Below, piece after piece: positions 7,128 through 16,152 of a DNA stretch of 20,489 bases (position 1 is its first letter; every line of letters starts with the position of its first letter). The notes under the pieces were generated by a model. That model was not told the origin of the DNA, ran no database searches, and saw only the letters and a program-made list of their open reading frames with translations. A program made the position numbers and the translations under genes. Source of the DNA: a virus; IMG/VR virus record IMGVR_UViG_3300030085_000749, positions 1-20,489 of that record; one strand, 5' to 3'.

Positions 7128-8483
7128 TTAGGAAACTATACCGCCGTATATCCTATCGTTTTCTCTTTGAAGATAGTCAAGATATTGACCTGCTATATCT
7201 GCAGTATTTTCAAATCTAATAACACCTTTAGTTAAATCTTTTAATTCGTTTGGTTCTATAGTTGGTCCAACTTTTTCTTGTAAAAAAGCTAGGTAGTTAT
7301 CATATGATTTTGGATTATCTGATTTAGGAGAGTAAATATCTAAAAATTCCTTCGTGGTTCTACCGTCTCCAACAATCTCAGCAACTCTCTCTATACCTGT
7401 TTTTAATCCTCTGTCTACGGTATCGAACGATGCAAACCTTTGTCCTGTTTCGCCACCATACCCAGGTTCTGCTCCCTCTTGATTTTTAAATTCTAAATTA
7501 AAAGGATTATTATACTCAGTTATTGAAGCTTGATCATCATTATTCGGTTGTAATTCTTTAACCTGAGGAGATATATTTAATTCATCTAGTAATTCTTTTT
7601 GTGCCTCTAAGTATTTAGGATCAAATCTATCAAGAGCTGATTGTTTTATTTCTTGAGCGGGAACCACAGGTTCTCTAAAAACTGGTAAATTAAAACTTTC
7701 TCTTTCATCTATATAATCTTTAGCCGATCTCAAATCAACTTTTGGACCCATGGTTCCTCCACTAAGAGTATCAATAGGTTCATTAACAAATTCAGATAAT
7801 CTATTTGTATCTACGCCAAGAGCACCGCTTGCATCGGCTGCAAATGAATTTGCATCTCTTTTTGCTTCGAGAGCTAGTCTTTCATTATTATACATTGAAG
7901 TAATTGCAGGCAAACCACTAGAGGTTAATGGATATTTATCTTTATTATCGGCAATTTCTTTTTGCACATCATTTAAGTTATCGTAGTCTTTGTTGGCTTT
8001 ATCAAAAAAATAATCACTGACAGCCGTTATCCCTGCCAAAAGTCCAACTTTACCGGTCATAGCTGCATCTGCAACAGCTCCTAAAGTTTTACCAGCAGCG
8101 TAGGTAAAATCTCCAGCTATTTCACCCATCGTCGGTCCGTATTTATTAGCTAATCTAATTCTTTCATCAGTTAAACTTCTCGGAGCATCGGCAGTCATTT
8201 GAGTTAGACCTGTAACTGTTCCTGTAACTTTACCTGTTACAGGATCTACAATATTTACAGGCTTAGTAAATTGTTCTTTAAAAGATTTTATTCCTTCTGC
8301 TTGTTTGATTCTTCGATCTAAGCGATCGGCAGTGATATCAGATCTATTATCAAAATATTGAGCACGAGCTACTTCTCTTTTCGCAGCTTGTGATCCTGCT
8401 GCTCCCGATTGACCAGATGCAAAGGCACTAGATGTGCTTGTTCCTTTATTTAAATTACCTGTAAATCCTCTAAACGGTGCCAT
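7128..8483 (-). CDS. Virion interior protein with possible C-terminal cell-wall domain
   Basis: 451 aa. The N-terminal 100 residues are low-complexity and Gly/Ser/Ala-rich, residues about 125-160 form a Gly-rich hydrophobic stretch (AAGKTLGAVADAAMTGKVGL), and a charged helical middle follows. The C-terminal part from about residue 325 has NNPFNL, then GGETGQRFASFDT near 343-355 and a helical segment ending IYGGIVS. NNP-x-N with FASFDT and a following Gly is the pattern of phage structural proteins with suspected muralytic or wall-binding activity, often labelled P5-like. I cannot point to catalytic residues. It overlaps the 1490-aa gene as TAATG and probably belongs to the DNA-ejection machinery, helping to pass the cell wall. 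Confidence 0.65.
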   Translation of the reverse strand: MAPFRGFTGNLNKGTSTSSAFASGQSGAAGSQAAKREVARAQYFDNRSDITADRLDRRIKQAEGIKSFKEQFTKPVNIVDPVTGKVTGTVTGLTQMTADAPRSLTDERIRLANKYGPTMGEIAGDFTYAAGKTLGAVADAAMTGKVGLLAGITAVSDYFFDKANKDYDNLNDVQKEIADNKDKYPLTSSGLPAITSMYNNERLALEAKRDANSFAADASGALGVDTNRLSEFVNEPIDTLSGGTMGPKVDLRSAKDYIDERESFNLPVFREPVVPAQEIKQSALDRFDPKYLEAQKELLDELNISPQVKELQPNNDDQASITEYNNPFNLEFKNQEGAEPGYGGETGQRFASFDTVDRGLKTGIERVAEIVGDGRTTKEFLDIYSPKSDNPKSYDNYLAFLQEKVGPTIEPNELKDLTKGVIRFENTADIAGQYLDYLQRENDRIYGGIVS

Positions 8484-11400
8484 TATGTATTCCTTTGTCT
8501 AGCTATTTCTTCCAATAGCGTGTCGTCGCCTATTATATCTCTTGCTAAAGCAGAATCAAGGTTTTGTGTTCCTTGAAAACCTGAAACTACACTGCCTGCT
8601 GTAGAACTTATCGGTTGGGTCGTGGTCGGTGGGGCGGGAGGCGTGATCTCGGTTTGTCTGAACCCTTCTGGTATAACAAAGGTTGAATCAAAATCGCCCT
8701 CGTTGACGTTTACACCTAAGTTGTTTCTTCTAATTTTCATTATTTCAGGATAAGCTAAAATCATAGGGTTTTGAATATCTCGACCTAGTTCCTTTCTCAA
8801 GTCTCTAAAGTTTTCAGCGAATGCTCTTCTTACTCCTTCTCCCGGTATGTATGGTAAATATCTACCTGTAATGATAGCAGTTCTTTCAGACTTCGTAACA
8901 CGATTTAGTTCTTTATTTATCTTACCTCTTTTCGCTCCTAATTTAAGAGCATCTAAATATGCATTGTGCATCTGTTTAAAGTTTTGAAATCTTACTCTTT
9001 CTGATTTGAGATATTGATCTACAATTTCAGCAGGAGAAACAAAGCCTCCTTTTAATACATCGCCAACAAAAGACGCTCTTGCACTATCGTTTTGTTTATT
9101 AAAATCTGTTACTATAAAAGGCATCGCTTTAATTGGATCAGCTTCTATGGCTCTAAATCCAAAGATACCTCCTGCCTCATCTAGTAAATCATAAGTTTGA
9201 CCATATTTATCTGGTATCTTTTGATTCCCTAATGCACCTGCTTGAAATAATCTTTTAACTTGATTGACAGAGCCGGGCATAAATGTTTCTAGAACATGCA
9301 TACCGCCTTTGTAGACTTTCTCCCCTGTTGAATCTCCAGGTCTAAAAACTTGTCGTCCATCTCTTGATCTTCCGTTTCTAGCAACAATGTCTGCAAAAGC
9401 CTCAAAGAAAATAGACTCTGAAATAAAAGGTTTTGATAGTTCAAAAAAACTTGTAGCTCCCGCATCTAATAAATATTTATTTAGACTTTCCCCTGTCATT
9501 TGTCCTTTGGTTGCTTCATTTAAAATTGTATTGGCAGGGCGAACTAATGTGTCATAAGGAAAAATATAACTTAGATCTACATATTTTACTTTTCCTGTTT
9601 CTTCATCTCTTTCGAGAGGCATTAACAAACCATTAGTTGACCAAGAAGGAACGAAAGTTCTAAGTGCTCTCATATCATCATTAGTCATACCTGCTAAAGC
9701 TTTACCAAACTCCACTAATCCTGCAGGGACAACTGCTGCTGTTGTGGCCACACCTGTCAATCTTCGAAGTCCTGTTTGTTTAAATCCCTCAACTTGTAGC
9801 TCTCTCAAACCTCTTTGAATTGTATTAAAGCCTGTTCTAATAATTTCAGCAGGAAAAGCTACAAAGGTACCAAGAGGTAATCTTCTTAATGTTTTGATAA
9901 ACTCTCCGACATACTCATAGTTAGGTATATTGTGTTTTGTAATCTGAGCAGCCATGTTTTCATAGAAAGTTTCTAATAGTTTGTCTCCTTCTAGTCTAAC
10001 GCCTTGATTACCAAGAGTTAAGAATCTACCATCAGGACTAATATCAACCACTCGGTCAAAGATAGGATCGTTCCTTGTTACTTTTCTACCAAGTAGTTTG
10101 CTATATGCCTGCATGTTTTTAGGATCAAAAATATTATCAGCAGTGATATTTAAAGCTTTGAAATTGTTTTTTAAAGAGTCTAATTCTACTTCGAAGTTAA
10201 AGTTCTTCCATAAATTATCTTCAGCTAGATAAGCTCGTCTTGCTTTCTCTGCTAGTTTACCTGTTCTCCCTAACAAAGTGTTCATGAAACCATTGAAATT
10301 TCCGTTATAGATATCTGTGCCTACCTCTTTCGCTAAAGCATCTATGTCTCCTGCGATAGGGTTAGTGCCATTGATACCTAGTCTTTGATTTCTTAATCTT
10401 CTAGTTTGTGACTCTACATCATTACCTGTTATATCTTTTAACGCTCTTTTAAAATATCTAGCTGTCTGTACGGGATTTTGAAGTAAAATATTACCATTCA
10501 TCGTGGTGAATAAAGCTGCGGATATTACGTTTCTAACGTGTGTAAAAGGAGAGTAAATAGTTTTAGCTTGTTGTGAAATACTTTTTGGAACCAAGACCAT
10601 CCACTTGTAAAGATTATTTAAAGTGTTGTCCTTTATCATTGTATCCGTATTTTTAATAGCTTCGGCTACGGGTCTAAAAGTATACTTACCATCTAAGACA
10701 CTCGGTATAAGATTACCGTTAGTTGTTTCAATTTGAACAATATCATCTTTTATACTGCTTAAATTTACATCTTTATATTGTGGTAAATTTTTTATAGCTG
10801 CGACTGCGTCTGCTCGACTATCAAAGTACGTATCACTTCTTACTCCTCTACCCAATCCTGGTATAACACTAGGTTTTAAACTATCTTGATATAGTTTATT
10901 GTGAGTGGCTAATTGTGCCATTATCTCAGATTGTTTTGCGTTAGTATTAGCAATATTAAAGAAAGGATCTTCGACCTCTCCTAATAATTCTCTTATAGCT
11001 TTGCTCTTAACTGTTCTCTTTTTAAAAATATCCTCATCAACGTCTAGCTTTAAATCATCCTTTAAAAACTTTCTAAAATTACCTATTGGTCCTGAGAATG
11101 ATTCCTCAAATAAAGAAGACCCTCTAGTGTCTATAATCATTTCCACTGCTTCAGCAGCTTTTTGAGGCGCAATATTTTCTTCAAAGTTTTTTGTTTTTCT
11201 AGCAATCTCTTCTTCAATAGCTTTTTGTTTTGATATTTTTCTTTCTCTCTCTATTAAAGGATCTCTTCTTCCTGTCATAGGTTGTGTTTGACGTTGCGCC
11301 GCTCTTCTCTCTACTGCCTCGGTAGCTTCTGCAATTGTCACTCTACTATTTCTATAAGCGCTAGTCAGAGCTTTGGTAAACATTCCCACATTTTTATTTA

Positions 11401-12955
11401 TAATTTCTTGCGTTGGTCTAAACTGATCATCAGAGAATAATTTTTTTATAATACCTTTATCTTTCTTAAATATTTTGTACTCTCTATTAACATACTTACC
11501 TAATTGACTTGTAAATGTTTCACTTAATTCTTCTGCATTTTTTAAAACTTCTTTAGCTATATTTTCTTCAGCTTCCGTTAATGTTTTTACTTTTAAAGCT
11601 GCTCTAGCTTCTTTTATGAGAGGTTGAAGTAATTGTTTATCTAAAGTTAAAGAGTTTAAATCTATCTGATATCTTGCATTTAATAGTGAGTTTTCAAATT
11701 GAGCTATATCATCGTCGGATGCTTTCAAAGTTGTTCTCATAAAGTCATGTAGTCTTTGTCTTTTTTGATAGGCAGGGTTATTTACTTCAATTTCTTTCCC
11801 TGATTTTGTTACTTTTGTTTTTACTCTAGGTGTAGAGTATGCCGCTTCTGGGACTGCTTCTTTTAAAATATTACCTTTACCATCAAAAACAAAATCTGTC
11901 TTTTTAAAATCACCGAAATCAGTTAGCCTGTCATTCAAAAGTTTTTGAAACTGATTAAATACTTGTTCTTTTTGACCTCCCGCATTTTTAAGAGCCTGTT
12001 TAGAAATTCTTTCAGCTTCTTTTGCTAAATTGTCTACAAAAAATTGTGACTTTAGAGCGTATGTTGTAGCAATTTGATCACCATCTTTTAAAATATTAAA
12101 AGCTCTTTTACCTAAAACACTATTAGGAGTTAGTTTATTTAGTCCTTTTCCTAACCAACTTTGTATGCCACTCTTATCAAACTGCCTTGCTAATGGAGCA
12201 GCTTTAGCCGCTTTAGTTACTCCTGTTATTATGGTTCCTAATCCTGCACCAAGAGCACCACTTTCCACGGCGAACTTAAAACGATTAGTAAATCTTCTAA
12301 ATGCTTCTTCTCTACCCTCAGCTCCTTCTCTTTGATCTGTAGCTGTAGGACCACCTAAAGTATCTCCGATAGTTCCGAAATCATCTGTGTAGGCTATGCC
12401 CTCACCTATGGTTGAACCTAATAAACCTGCCCCACCTATTTTGAATTTTCTACCAAGATCTGCTTTACCTGTAACTTGAAGTATTTCTTCCCTTGTTCGT
12501 GCATTCTTAACTTTTTTTGCAACTTCTAAATCTGTATATTTTCCCGCCCTTTTAGCATCAATAGCTTTTCTAGCAAGACCTGTTCCTATTTTATAGCCTG
12601 CGACTCCTGGTATACCTAATTGGATAAGTCCTTCGGTTATCTTACCTGCAACAGTTTTCTCTGCTACTTCTTCAAAAGGATTTATCTTATCAAAAAATTC
12701 TTCAACGCCAGTGGCTGTGTCTGTATCTAGCCCTAAGTCAACTAGCTCTGCACCAATTGATACAAAACCTTCTGGCACTTTTAAAACACCAGATGCAATA
12801 CCTGCAAGAAATCCTTTTATAAAACCAGGGGATCTATCCTCTTTCTTCTCTTCTTCTTCTTCAAGTAAAAACTTTTTAATTTTAGTTTCTGCCTCCTCCT
12901 GTGAGAGGCCGTCTTTTAATCTAAACTCTTCGCCGTTATATTCATAGATGGCCAT
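8483..12955 (-). CDS. Giant internal virion / DNA-ejection protein
   Basis: 1490 aa, the largest gene in the window, similar in size and position to T7 gp16 (about 1300 aa) though no direct similarity is claimed. The N-terminus has a short domain seen in many phage interior proteins (YNGEEFRLKDGLSQEEAETK), then Gly/Ala-rich hydrophobic segments near residues 45-65, 110-125 and 230-250 that could insert in membranes. Long charged, coiled-coil-prone stretches follow (about 300-650). A central YSPFTHVRNVISAALF motif recurs in large phage virion proteins, and the C-terminus is Pro/Thr-rich. There are no cysteine clusters or classic enzyme motifs. ATG 12955 follows AGGGG by a normal distance. Likely released into the cell to help deliver DNA; this role is inferred from size, order and composition. 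Confidence 0.75.
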   Translation of the reverse strand: MAIYEYNGEEFRLKDGLSQEEAETKIKKFLLEEEEEKKEDRSPGFIKGFLAGIASGVLKVPEGFVSIGAELVDLGLDTDTATGVEEFFDKINPFEEVAEKTVAGKITEGLIQLGIPGVAGYKIGTGLARKAIDAKRAGKYTDLEVAKKVKNARTREEILQVTGKADLGRKFKIGGAGLLGSTIGEGIAYTDDFGTIGDTLGGPTATDQREGAEGREEAFRRFTNRFKFAVESGALGAGLGTIITGVTKAAKAAPLARQFDKSGIQSWLGKGLNKLTPNSVLGKRAFNILKDGDQIATTYALKSQFFVDNLAKEAERISKQALKNAGGQKEQVFNQFQKLLNDRLTDFGDFKKTDFVFDGKGNILKEAVPEAAYSTPRVKTKVTKSGKEIEVNNPAYQKRQRLHDFMRTTLKASDDDIAQFENSLLNARYQIDLNSLTLDKQLLQPLIKEARAALKVKTLTEAEENIAKEVLKNAEELSETFTSQLGKYVNREYKIFKKDKGIIKKLFSDDQFRPTQEIINKNVGMFTKALTSAYRNSRVTIAEATEAVERRAAQRQTQPMTGRRDPLIERERKISKQKAIEEEIARKTKNFEENIAPQKAAEAVEMIIDTRGSSLFEESFSGPIGNFRKFLKDDLKLDVDEDIFKKRTVKSKAIRELLGEVEDPFFNIANTNAKQSEIMAQLATHNKLYQDSLKPSVIPGLGRGVRSDTYFDSRADAVAAIKNLPQYKDVNLSSIKDDIVQIETTNGNLIPSVLDGKYTFRPVAEAIKNTDTMIKDNTLNNLYKWMVLVPKSISQQAKTIYSPFTHVRNVISAALFTTMNGNILLQNPVQTARYFKRALKDITGNDVESQTRRLRNQRLGINGTNPIAGDIDALAKEVGTDIYNGNFNGFMNTLLGRTGKLAEKARRAYLAEDNLWKNFNFEVELDSLKNNFKALNITADNIFDPKNMQAYSKLLGRKVTRNDPIFDRVVDISPDGRFLTLGNQGVRLEGDKLLETFYENMAAQITKHNIPNYEYVGEFIKTLRRLPLGTFVAFPAEIIRTGFNTIQRGLRELQVEGFKQTGLRRLTGVATTAAVVPAGLVEFGKALAGMTNDDMRALRTFVPSWSTNGLLMPLERDEETGKVKYVDLSYIFPYDTLVRPANTILNEATKGQMTGESLNKYLLDAGATSFFELSKPFISESIFFEAFADIVARNGRSRDGRQVFRPGDSTGEKVYKGGMHVLETFMPGSVNQVKRLFQAGALGNQKIPDKYGQTYDLLDEAGGIFGFRAIEADPIKAMPFIVTDFNKQNDSARASFVGDVLKGGFVSPAEIVDQYLKSERVRFQNFKQMHNAYLDALKLGAKRGKINKELNRVTKSERTAIITGRYLPYIPGEGVRRAFAENFRDLRKELGRDIQNPMILAYPEIMKIRRNNLGVNVNEGDFDSTFVIPEGFRQTEITPPAPPTTTQPISSTAGSVVSGFQGTQNLDSALARDIIGDDTLLEEIARQRNT

Positions 12956-12966
12956 GGCCTAGCCCC

Positions 12967-14040
12967 TTATGCCCTTGACACTTCAGGTTCTTCTTCTGGA
13001 TTTTCTTGATTTAGGAACATACCTGTTCCAAATTCTTTTATAATTTGAGCGTTGGCAGCTTCAATCGCTTTATCAACTTCACCAAGTTCTTTTTCAAAAA
13101 GAACTAATAATTCTGAGTATCTTTCGTCTTTCATTTCAGCAATGGTTTTACCTGATTTTTGTTGATAAATTTCTATTGCTTTTGCCGAAGCTTCTTTTCT
13201 ATCTAATCCTTGTGTGTTCATTAAATCTTGAACTAACTGACCAAAGTTACCAACCTTTTGAGTTCTAGCCATTTCATCCTCGGCACCTTTGATTGCTAGC
13301 ATGTCGATTGCTCTTTCGTCTTTTAGTGACTCTCTACCTAAAGCTGCAAAAGCCTGTAATGGATCTTTAGCAGAGTTAGCAATCTTCTCTGCAAAATTAC
13401 CTCCTCGAGCAGATGCTAAGTTCAAACCAAACTGTGCTAGCTGTAATAGTCCTTGTTGTTTTAATCCTTCTTTAGGATCGCCTAAAATCTTTTTGTATAG
13501 TTCAGATCTTTCTTTGACCATTTCTTCAAGACCAGTTAATCTATCTCTTTCAGAATCTGTATTGTTTAAACCAGAGTTATCTAATTCTTCTTTTTTCTTC
13601 TCTACGTCTGCTACAATTTCTTCAGATGTTCTAGCTGACTTTGCTAAGTTTTCTGCACCCTCTTCCATTTCAGAAGCTAGTCTAAGATTACTTTGTCCAC
13701 CAACATTTTTTTCTTTTTTATTTTGTCCAAAATTTCTAGGATTTTTGCTAGTGTCTTGTGTAAGAGTTGCAGGTTCAATAACTTCTTCAACTGTTCTTTC
13801 AATAGGTAATCCTCTTGGACCTATCTGTCTAATTTTTCTTACTCTAACAATGTCACCATTTTCTTTGGTAACTATTTCTTCACTGATAACTTCTATTTCA
13901 CCAGCTTTTAATTTTGTAACTTCACCTGCTTCAGCAAATCTCTGAACCACGCCACCATTAGCAAATGCAGGTAAACCATATTGACGTAGTTGATCCATGG
14001 TCGGTCGTCGTTGAAAAAGGGGTCTATCTAATATAGCCAT
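12967..14040 (-). CDS. Probable virion/ejection protein, coiled-coil rich
   Basis: 357 aa. It begins MAILDRPLFQRRPTMDQLR followed by YGLPAFANGGVVQRFAEAGE; the FANGGVVQRFA segment is a motif I associate with marine phage virion proteins. Residues about 50-85 look beta-rich, residues 115-185 are Glu/Lys-rich and coiled-coil prone, and a short hydrophobic patch (LLQLAQFGLNLA) is followed by more helices and an acidic tail. No enzymatic motif is seen. It overlaps the 337-aa gene by one base (TAATG) and lies 11 bases before the 1490-aa gene, placing it with the interior proteins. Function beyond a structural or ejection role is unknown. Confidence 0.65.
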   Translation of the reverse strand: MAILDRPLFQRRPTMDQLRQYGLPAFANGGVVQRFAEAGEVTKLKAGEIEVISEEIVTKENGDIVRVRKIRQIGPRGLPIERTVEEVIEPATLTQDTSKNPRNFGQNKKEKNVGGQSNLRLASEMEEGAENLAKSARTSEEIVADVEKKKEELDNSGLNNTDSERDRLTGLEEMVKERSELYKKILGDPKEGLKQQGLLQLAQFGLNLASARGGNFAEKIANSAKDPLQAFAALGRESLKDERAIDMLAIKGAEDEMARTQKVGNFGQLVQDLMNTQGLDRKEASAKAIEIYQQKSGKTIAEMKDERYSELLVLFEKELGEVDKAIEAANAQIIKEFGTGMFLNQENPEEEPEVSRA

Positions 14041-15053
14041 TATCCTAGTAACGAACTGATACCGCCCGTTCCTCCTAAGGCACCCAAGGTGCTAAGACCT
14101 GCAATACCTAAACCTGCAACCTGTTGAAATAAAGATGGTGCGGGAGTCTCTGTATATCTCATTTGAGATGAAGGCACGCCTCGTAAAATATCTGCAGCGA
14201 ATGACGCTCTTCTAAATGGCTCTTGTTGTCTGGCTAGTTCTGTTCTTCTAGCAGCTTCCATTTCATTTTGAAGTTGTTGTTGTTGAACACCACCGACACT
14301 TAATAATCTGTTAATATCTATTCCACCTAATCTTTGCCCAGCTTCACCCAATCCAACTTGCGCTTGACCTGCTTGTAGTGTTTGCACTCCAAGTTGTCCT
14401 AACTGTTGCGCTGTTCTTTGCTGTGCCTGTTGCGCTTGTAAAAAGTTTCGTGATAAGTCCTCAAAAATTCTTTGTGATTTTACCTGTGATAAGTTTCTCG
14501 CTTCTTCCGCTTCACGAACACCGAATCGTGATCCACCAAATGCCCCTGCAGCTACAGCCTCTGCCGCTGTTCGTTGTCCTTGCATAGCTGCCTGCCTGTC
14601 TAGTTCAGCTAAAGCTTGTTGTGTAACTTGTTGTTGATACGGATCCATGAAAGTGGAAACTTGTGACGGATCTAATTGTTGCACTCCTGCGCCGATGGCA
14701 CCGAGCCCTGCGCCCACAGTTGTAGATGCAGCATCTAAAAAAGGTTGATAGACACCCAATCCCTCTTGTGCTTTTGTAACTGCTGTTTGTTGTGCTTCAG
14801 TTAAAGGTGCAATTTGTTGTGCGGGAACTGTTTGAGGTATGCCTGCTAGTCCTCGCAGTCTTAATTGATACTGCTCATCTGTTTCATCAGGTCTTCTAGT
14901 AGCGCCTAATTCTTCTAATCTTAATTCATATTCTTCGTCTGTTTCACCAGCTAGTCTTTGAAAATTAGGTATACCAAATGTAGAGCCTAATAATTGTTCT
15001 ACTCTCTGCTCTATAAATGGCGCTTGCCTTTGATATACTACTTGATCTACCAC
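14040..15053 (-). CDS. Gln-rich virion/ejection protein with a tandem repeat
   Basis: 337 aa, rich in Gln and Ala. Two copies of an ETDE-x-Y-x-LRL unit occur 20 residues apart (residues 37-46 and 57-66). The centre has MDPYQQQVTQQALAELDRQA and a GAFGGSRFGVREAEEARN segment, a pattern shared by many short-tailed phage proteins of unknown role, then a long Gln-rich helical region and a hydrophobic Gly-rich end (GLGIAGLSTLGALGG). The start is GTG 15053, overlapping the previous stop as TAGTG, with AAGAAGG upstream. Probably an internal virion protein analogous in position to T7 gp14; similarity to gp14 is not demonstrated. Confidence 0.65.
   Translation of the reverse strand: MVDQVVYQRQAPFIEQRVEQLLGSTFGIPNFQRLAGETDEEYELRLEELGATRRPDETDEQYQLRLRGLAGIPQTVPAQQIAPLTEAQQTAVTKAQEGLGVYQPFLDAASTTVGAGLGAIGAGVQQLDPSQVSTFMDPYQQQVTQQALAELDRQAAMQGQRTAAEAVAAGAFGGSRFGVREAEEARNLSQVKSQRIFEDLSRNFLQAQQAQQRTAQQLGQLGVQTLQAGQAQVGLGEAGQRLGGIDINRLLSVGGVQQQQLQNEMEAARRTELARQQEPFRRASFAADILRGVPSSQMRYTETPAPSLFQQVAGLGIAGLSTLGALGGTGGISSLLG
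14859..14950 (-). repeat. Imperfect 60-base tandem repeat within a virion gene
   Basis: The 32-base segment at 14859-14890 recurs at 14919-14950, exactly 60 bases apart, with 26 of 32 bases equal. It encodes two ETDE-x-Y-x-LRL units, so it is an in-frame 20-residue duplication. Confidence 0.75.
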
Positions 15054-15859
15054 TATGCTACCTTCTTCTCTAATTTATCCATCATGTCGTACATTTGCTT
15101 TGCACCTTTACGACGTTGTTCTAACTTATCACCTTTTTTTGCACCCTTCAATGCTCCTAATCCTCTTACTGCTTTTGCAGTCATTACAAACTCACCATCA
15201 CTTAACATGGCAGGGATGTCATCAGATTTTTCTGTTCCGGGTCCAGAGATCTGTCCTGTTTTTCTAGGAAAGCCTCCATCTTTTAAACTTCTATATGTTG
15301 GTGCTGCTGCACCATATGATTGTGTTTCAGGGTCGTAATAACTTACATCTGGTGTGCTAAGATCCAAAGGAGAAACACTACCTGCTTTTGGTGGTTCAGG
15401 AACTTTTGTTCCTTCTTCCTCATCCATTGCCCCCAACGCACCGATAGCACCTAAGCCTAAAGCACCAGCAGTGAAAGGTTTGTCTTTTATAAATTGACCA
15501 ACTTGAGATAGTAATCCTTCTTTTTGTGCAGCAGAGGTCGCTGCTTGTTTAACAGCGTTTGCTTCCATTTGTGCGGCTAAAGCAGATGTTGATGTTGGGG
15601 CACTAGCGGCAGCGGTTTGTCCTAAACCAACTGCAGCTTTTGCACTTGAACCAAGAGCACCTAACCCTTGACCACCAACTAATCCCATGCTACCTCCCAA
15701 GGCTCCTAAACCATAACCCATCAATGCTGATGTAGCTATGTTTGCGGGATTGTCTCCTCTAATCGCTGATCCCAAACCCGCTCCAATAGAAGCGCCCATA
15801 GGACCACCAACTGCGAAACCTATTGCTCCTGTTATAACGGGTAGAATCTTTTTAAACAT
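15053..15859 (-). CDS. Gly-zipper virion protein, probably membrane-active
   Basis: 268 aa. Residues about 5-75 are Gly/Ala-rich and hydrophobic with many G-x3-G steps (VITGAIGFAVGGPMGASIGA), typical of helices that pack in membranes; a second such patch is near residue 130-145 (AGALGLGAIGALGAM). The C-terminal third contains GGFPRKTGQISGPG and SDDIPAMLSDGEFVMTAKAV, a motif found widely in phage structural and tail-associated proteins. The end is Lys-rich and helical. ATG 15859 has CGGAG nearby. It is the first of the four interior-type genes and fits a protein of the ejection channel. A holin role is unlikely because of its length and motif, but its hydrophobic N-terminus is the only such segment near the lysis gene. 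Confidence 0.65.
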   Translation of the reverse strand: MFKKILPVITGAIGFAVGGPMGASIGAGLGSAIRGDNPANIATSALMGYGLGALGGSMGLVGGQGLGALGSSAKAAVGLGQTAAASAPTSTSALAAQMEANAVKQAATSAAQKEGLLSQVGQFIKDKPFTAGALGLGAIGALGAMDEEEGTKVPEPPKAGSVSPLDLSTPDVSYYDPETQSYGAAAPTYRSLKDGGFPRKTGQISGPGTEKSDDIPAMLSDGEFVMTAKAVRGLGALKGAKKGDKLEQRRKGAKQMYDMMDKLEKKVA

Positions 15860-15861
15860 TT

Positions 15862-16113
15862 TTACTCCGGTAGGGTGTGTGCCCCTGCAAATACATTTGG
15901 AGCTGTTACATGAACATCTCTTCTAATATCTGCCTCTGTTGTTTCTGTGTCAGGATTGTCAATATCTGCCTGACACTCCTCGTGTGAATTATACTCTTGA
16001 CCTGTTTTAGTATTGGTTATTGTAGTTTCAACTTTAGCACTATAAACAGGAACTTTTTCACCATCAATCTCGTCGTAACGTAAGATTTTAGGTTCATCTA
16101 CAATTTTCGCCAT
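15862..16113 (-). CDS. Small acidic unknown protein of the late operon
   Basis: 83 aa, acidic, not assigned. It begins MAKIVDEPKILRYDEIDGE, has a beta-like centre (VYSAKVETTITNTKTGQEY), a single Cys in SHEECQADIDNPDTET, and ends RRDVHVTAPNVFAGAH. No Shine-Dalgarno is seen before the ATG at 16113; the preceding 39-base gap is AT-rich. It lies between the oxygenase genes and the interior proteins. Similar short proteins occur in marine phages as far as I recall, with no known role. Confidence 0.65.
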   Translation of the reverse strand: MAKIVDEPKILRYDEIDGEKVPVYSAKVETTITNTKTGQEYNSHEECQADIDNPDTETTEADIRRDVHVTAPNVFAGAHTLPE

Positions 16114-16152
16114 ACTATAGTTTTATAGACGAAAACCTAATAAATCAACCGA
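16114..16152 (-). promoter_or_regulatory. AT-rich 39-base gap, possible internal promoter
   Basis: This is the longest non-coding gap in the late operon. On the - strand it reads TATAAAACTATAG just before the ATG and contains a 5-bp inverted repeat (CTATA/TATAG, 16115-16128). It could hold a promoter for the virion genes to its left; there is no matching -35 element I would trust. Confidence 0.25.

Noticed and set aside
13289-13945. 218-aa + strand frame inside the 357-aa gene
   Set aside because: A Ser/Phe/Leu-rich mirror of a Glu/Lys-rich coding strand, a typical shadow with no ribosome site.
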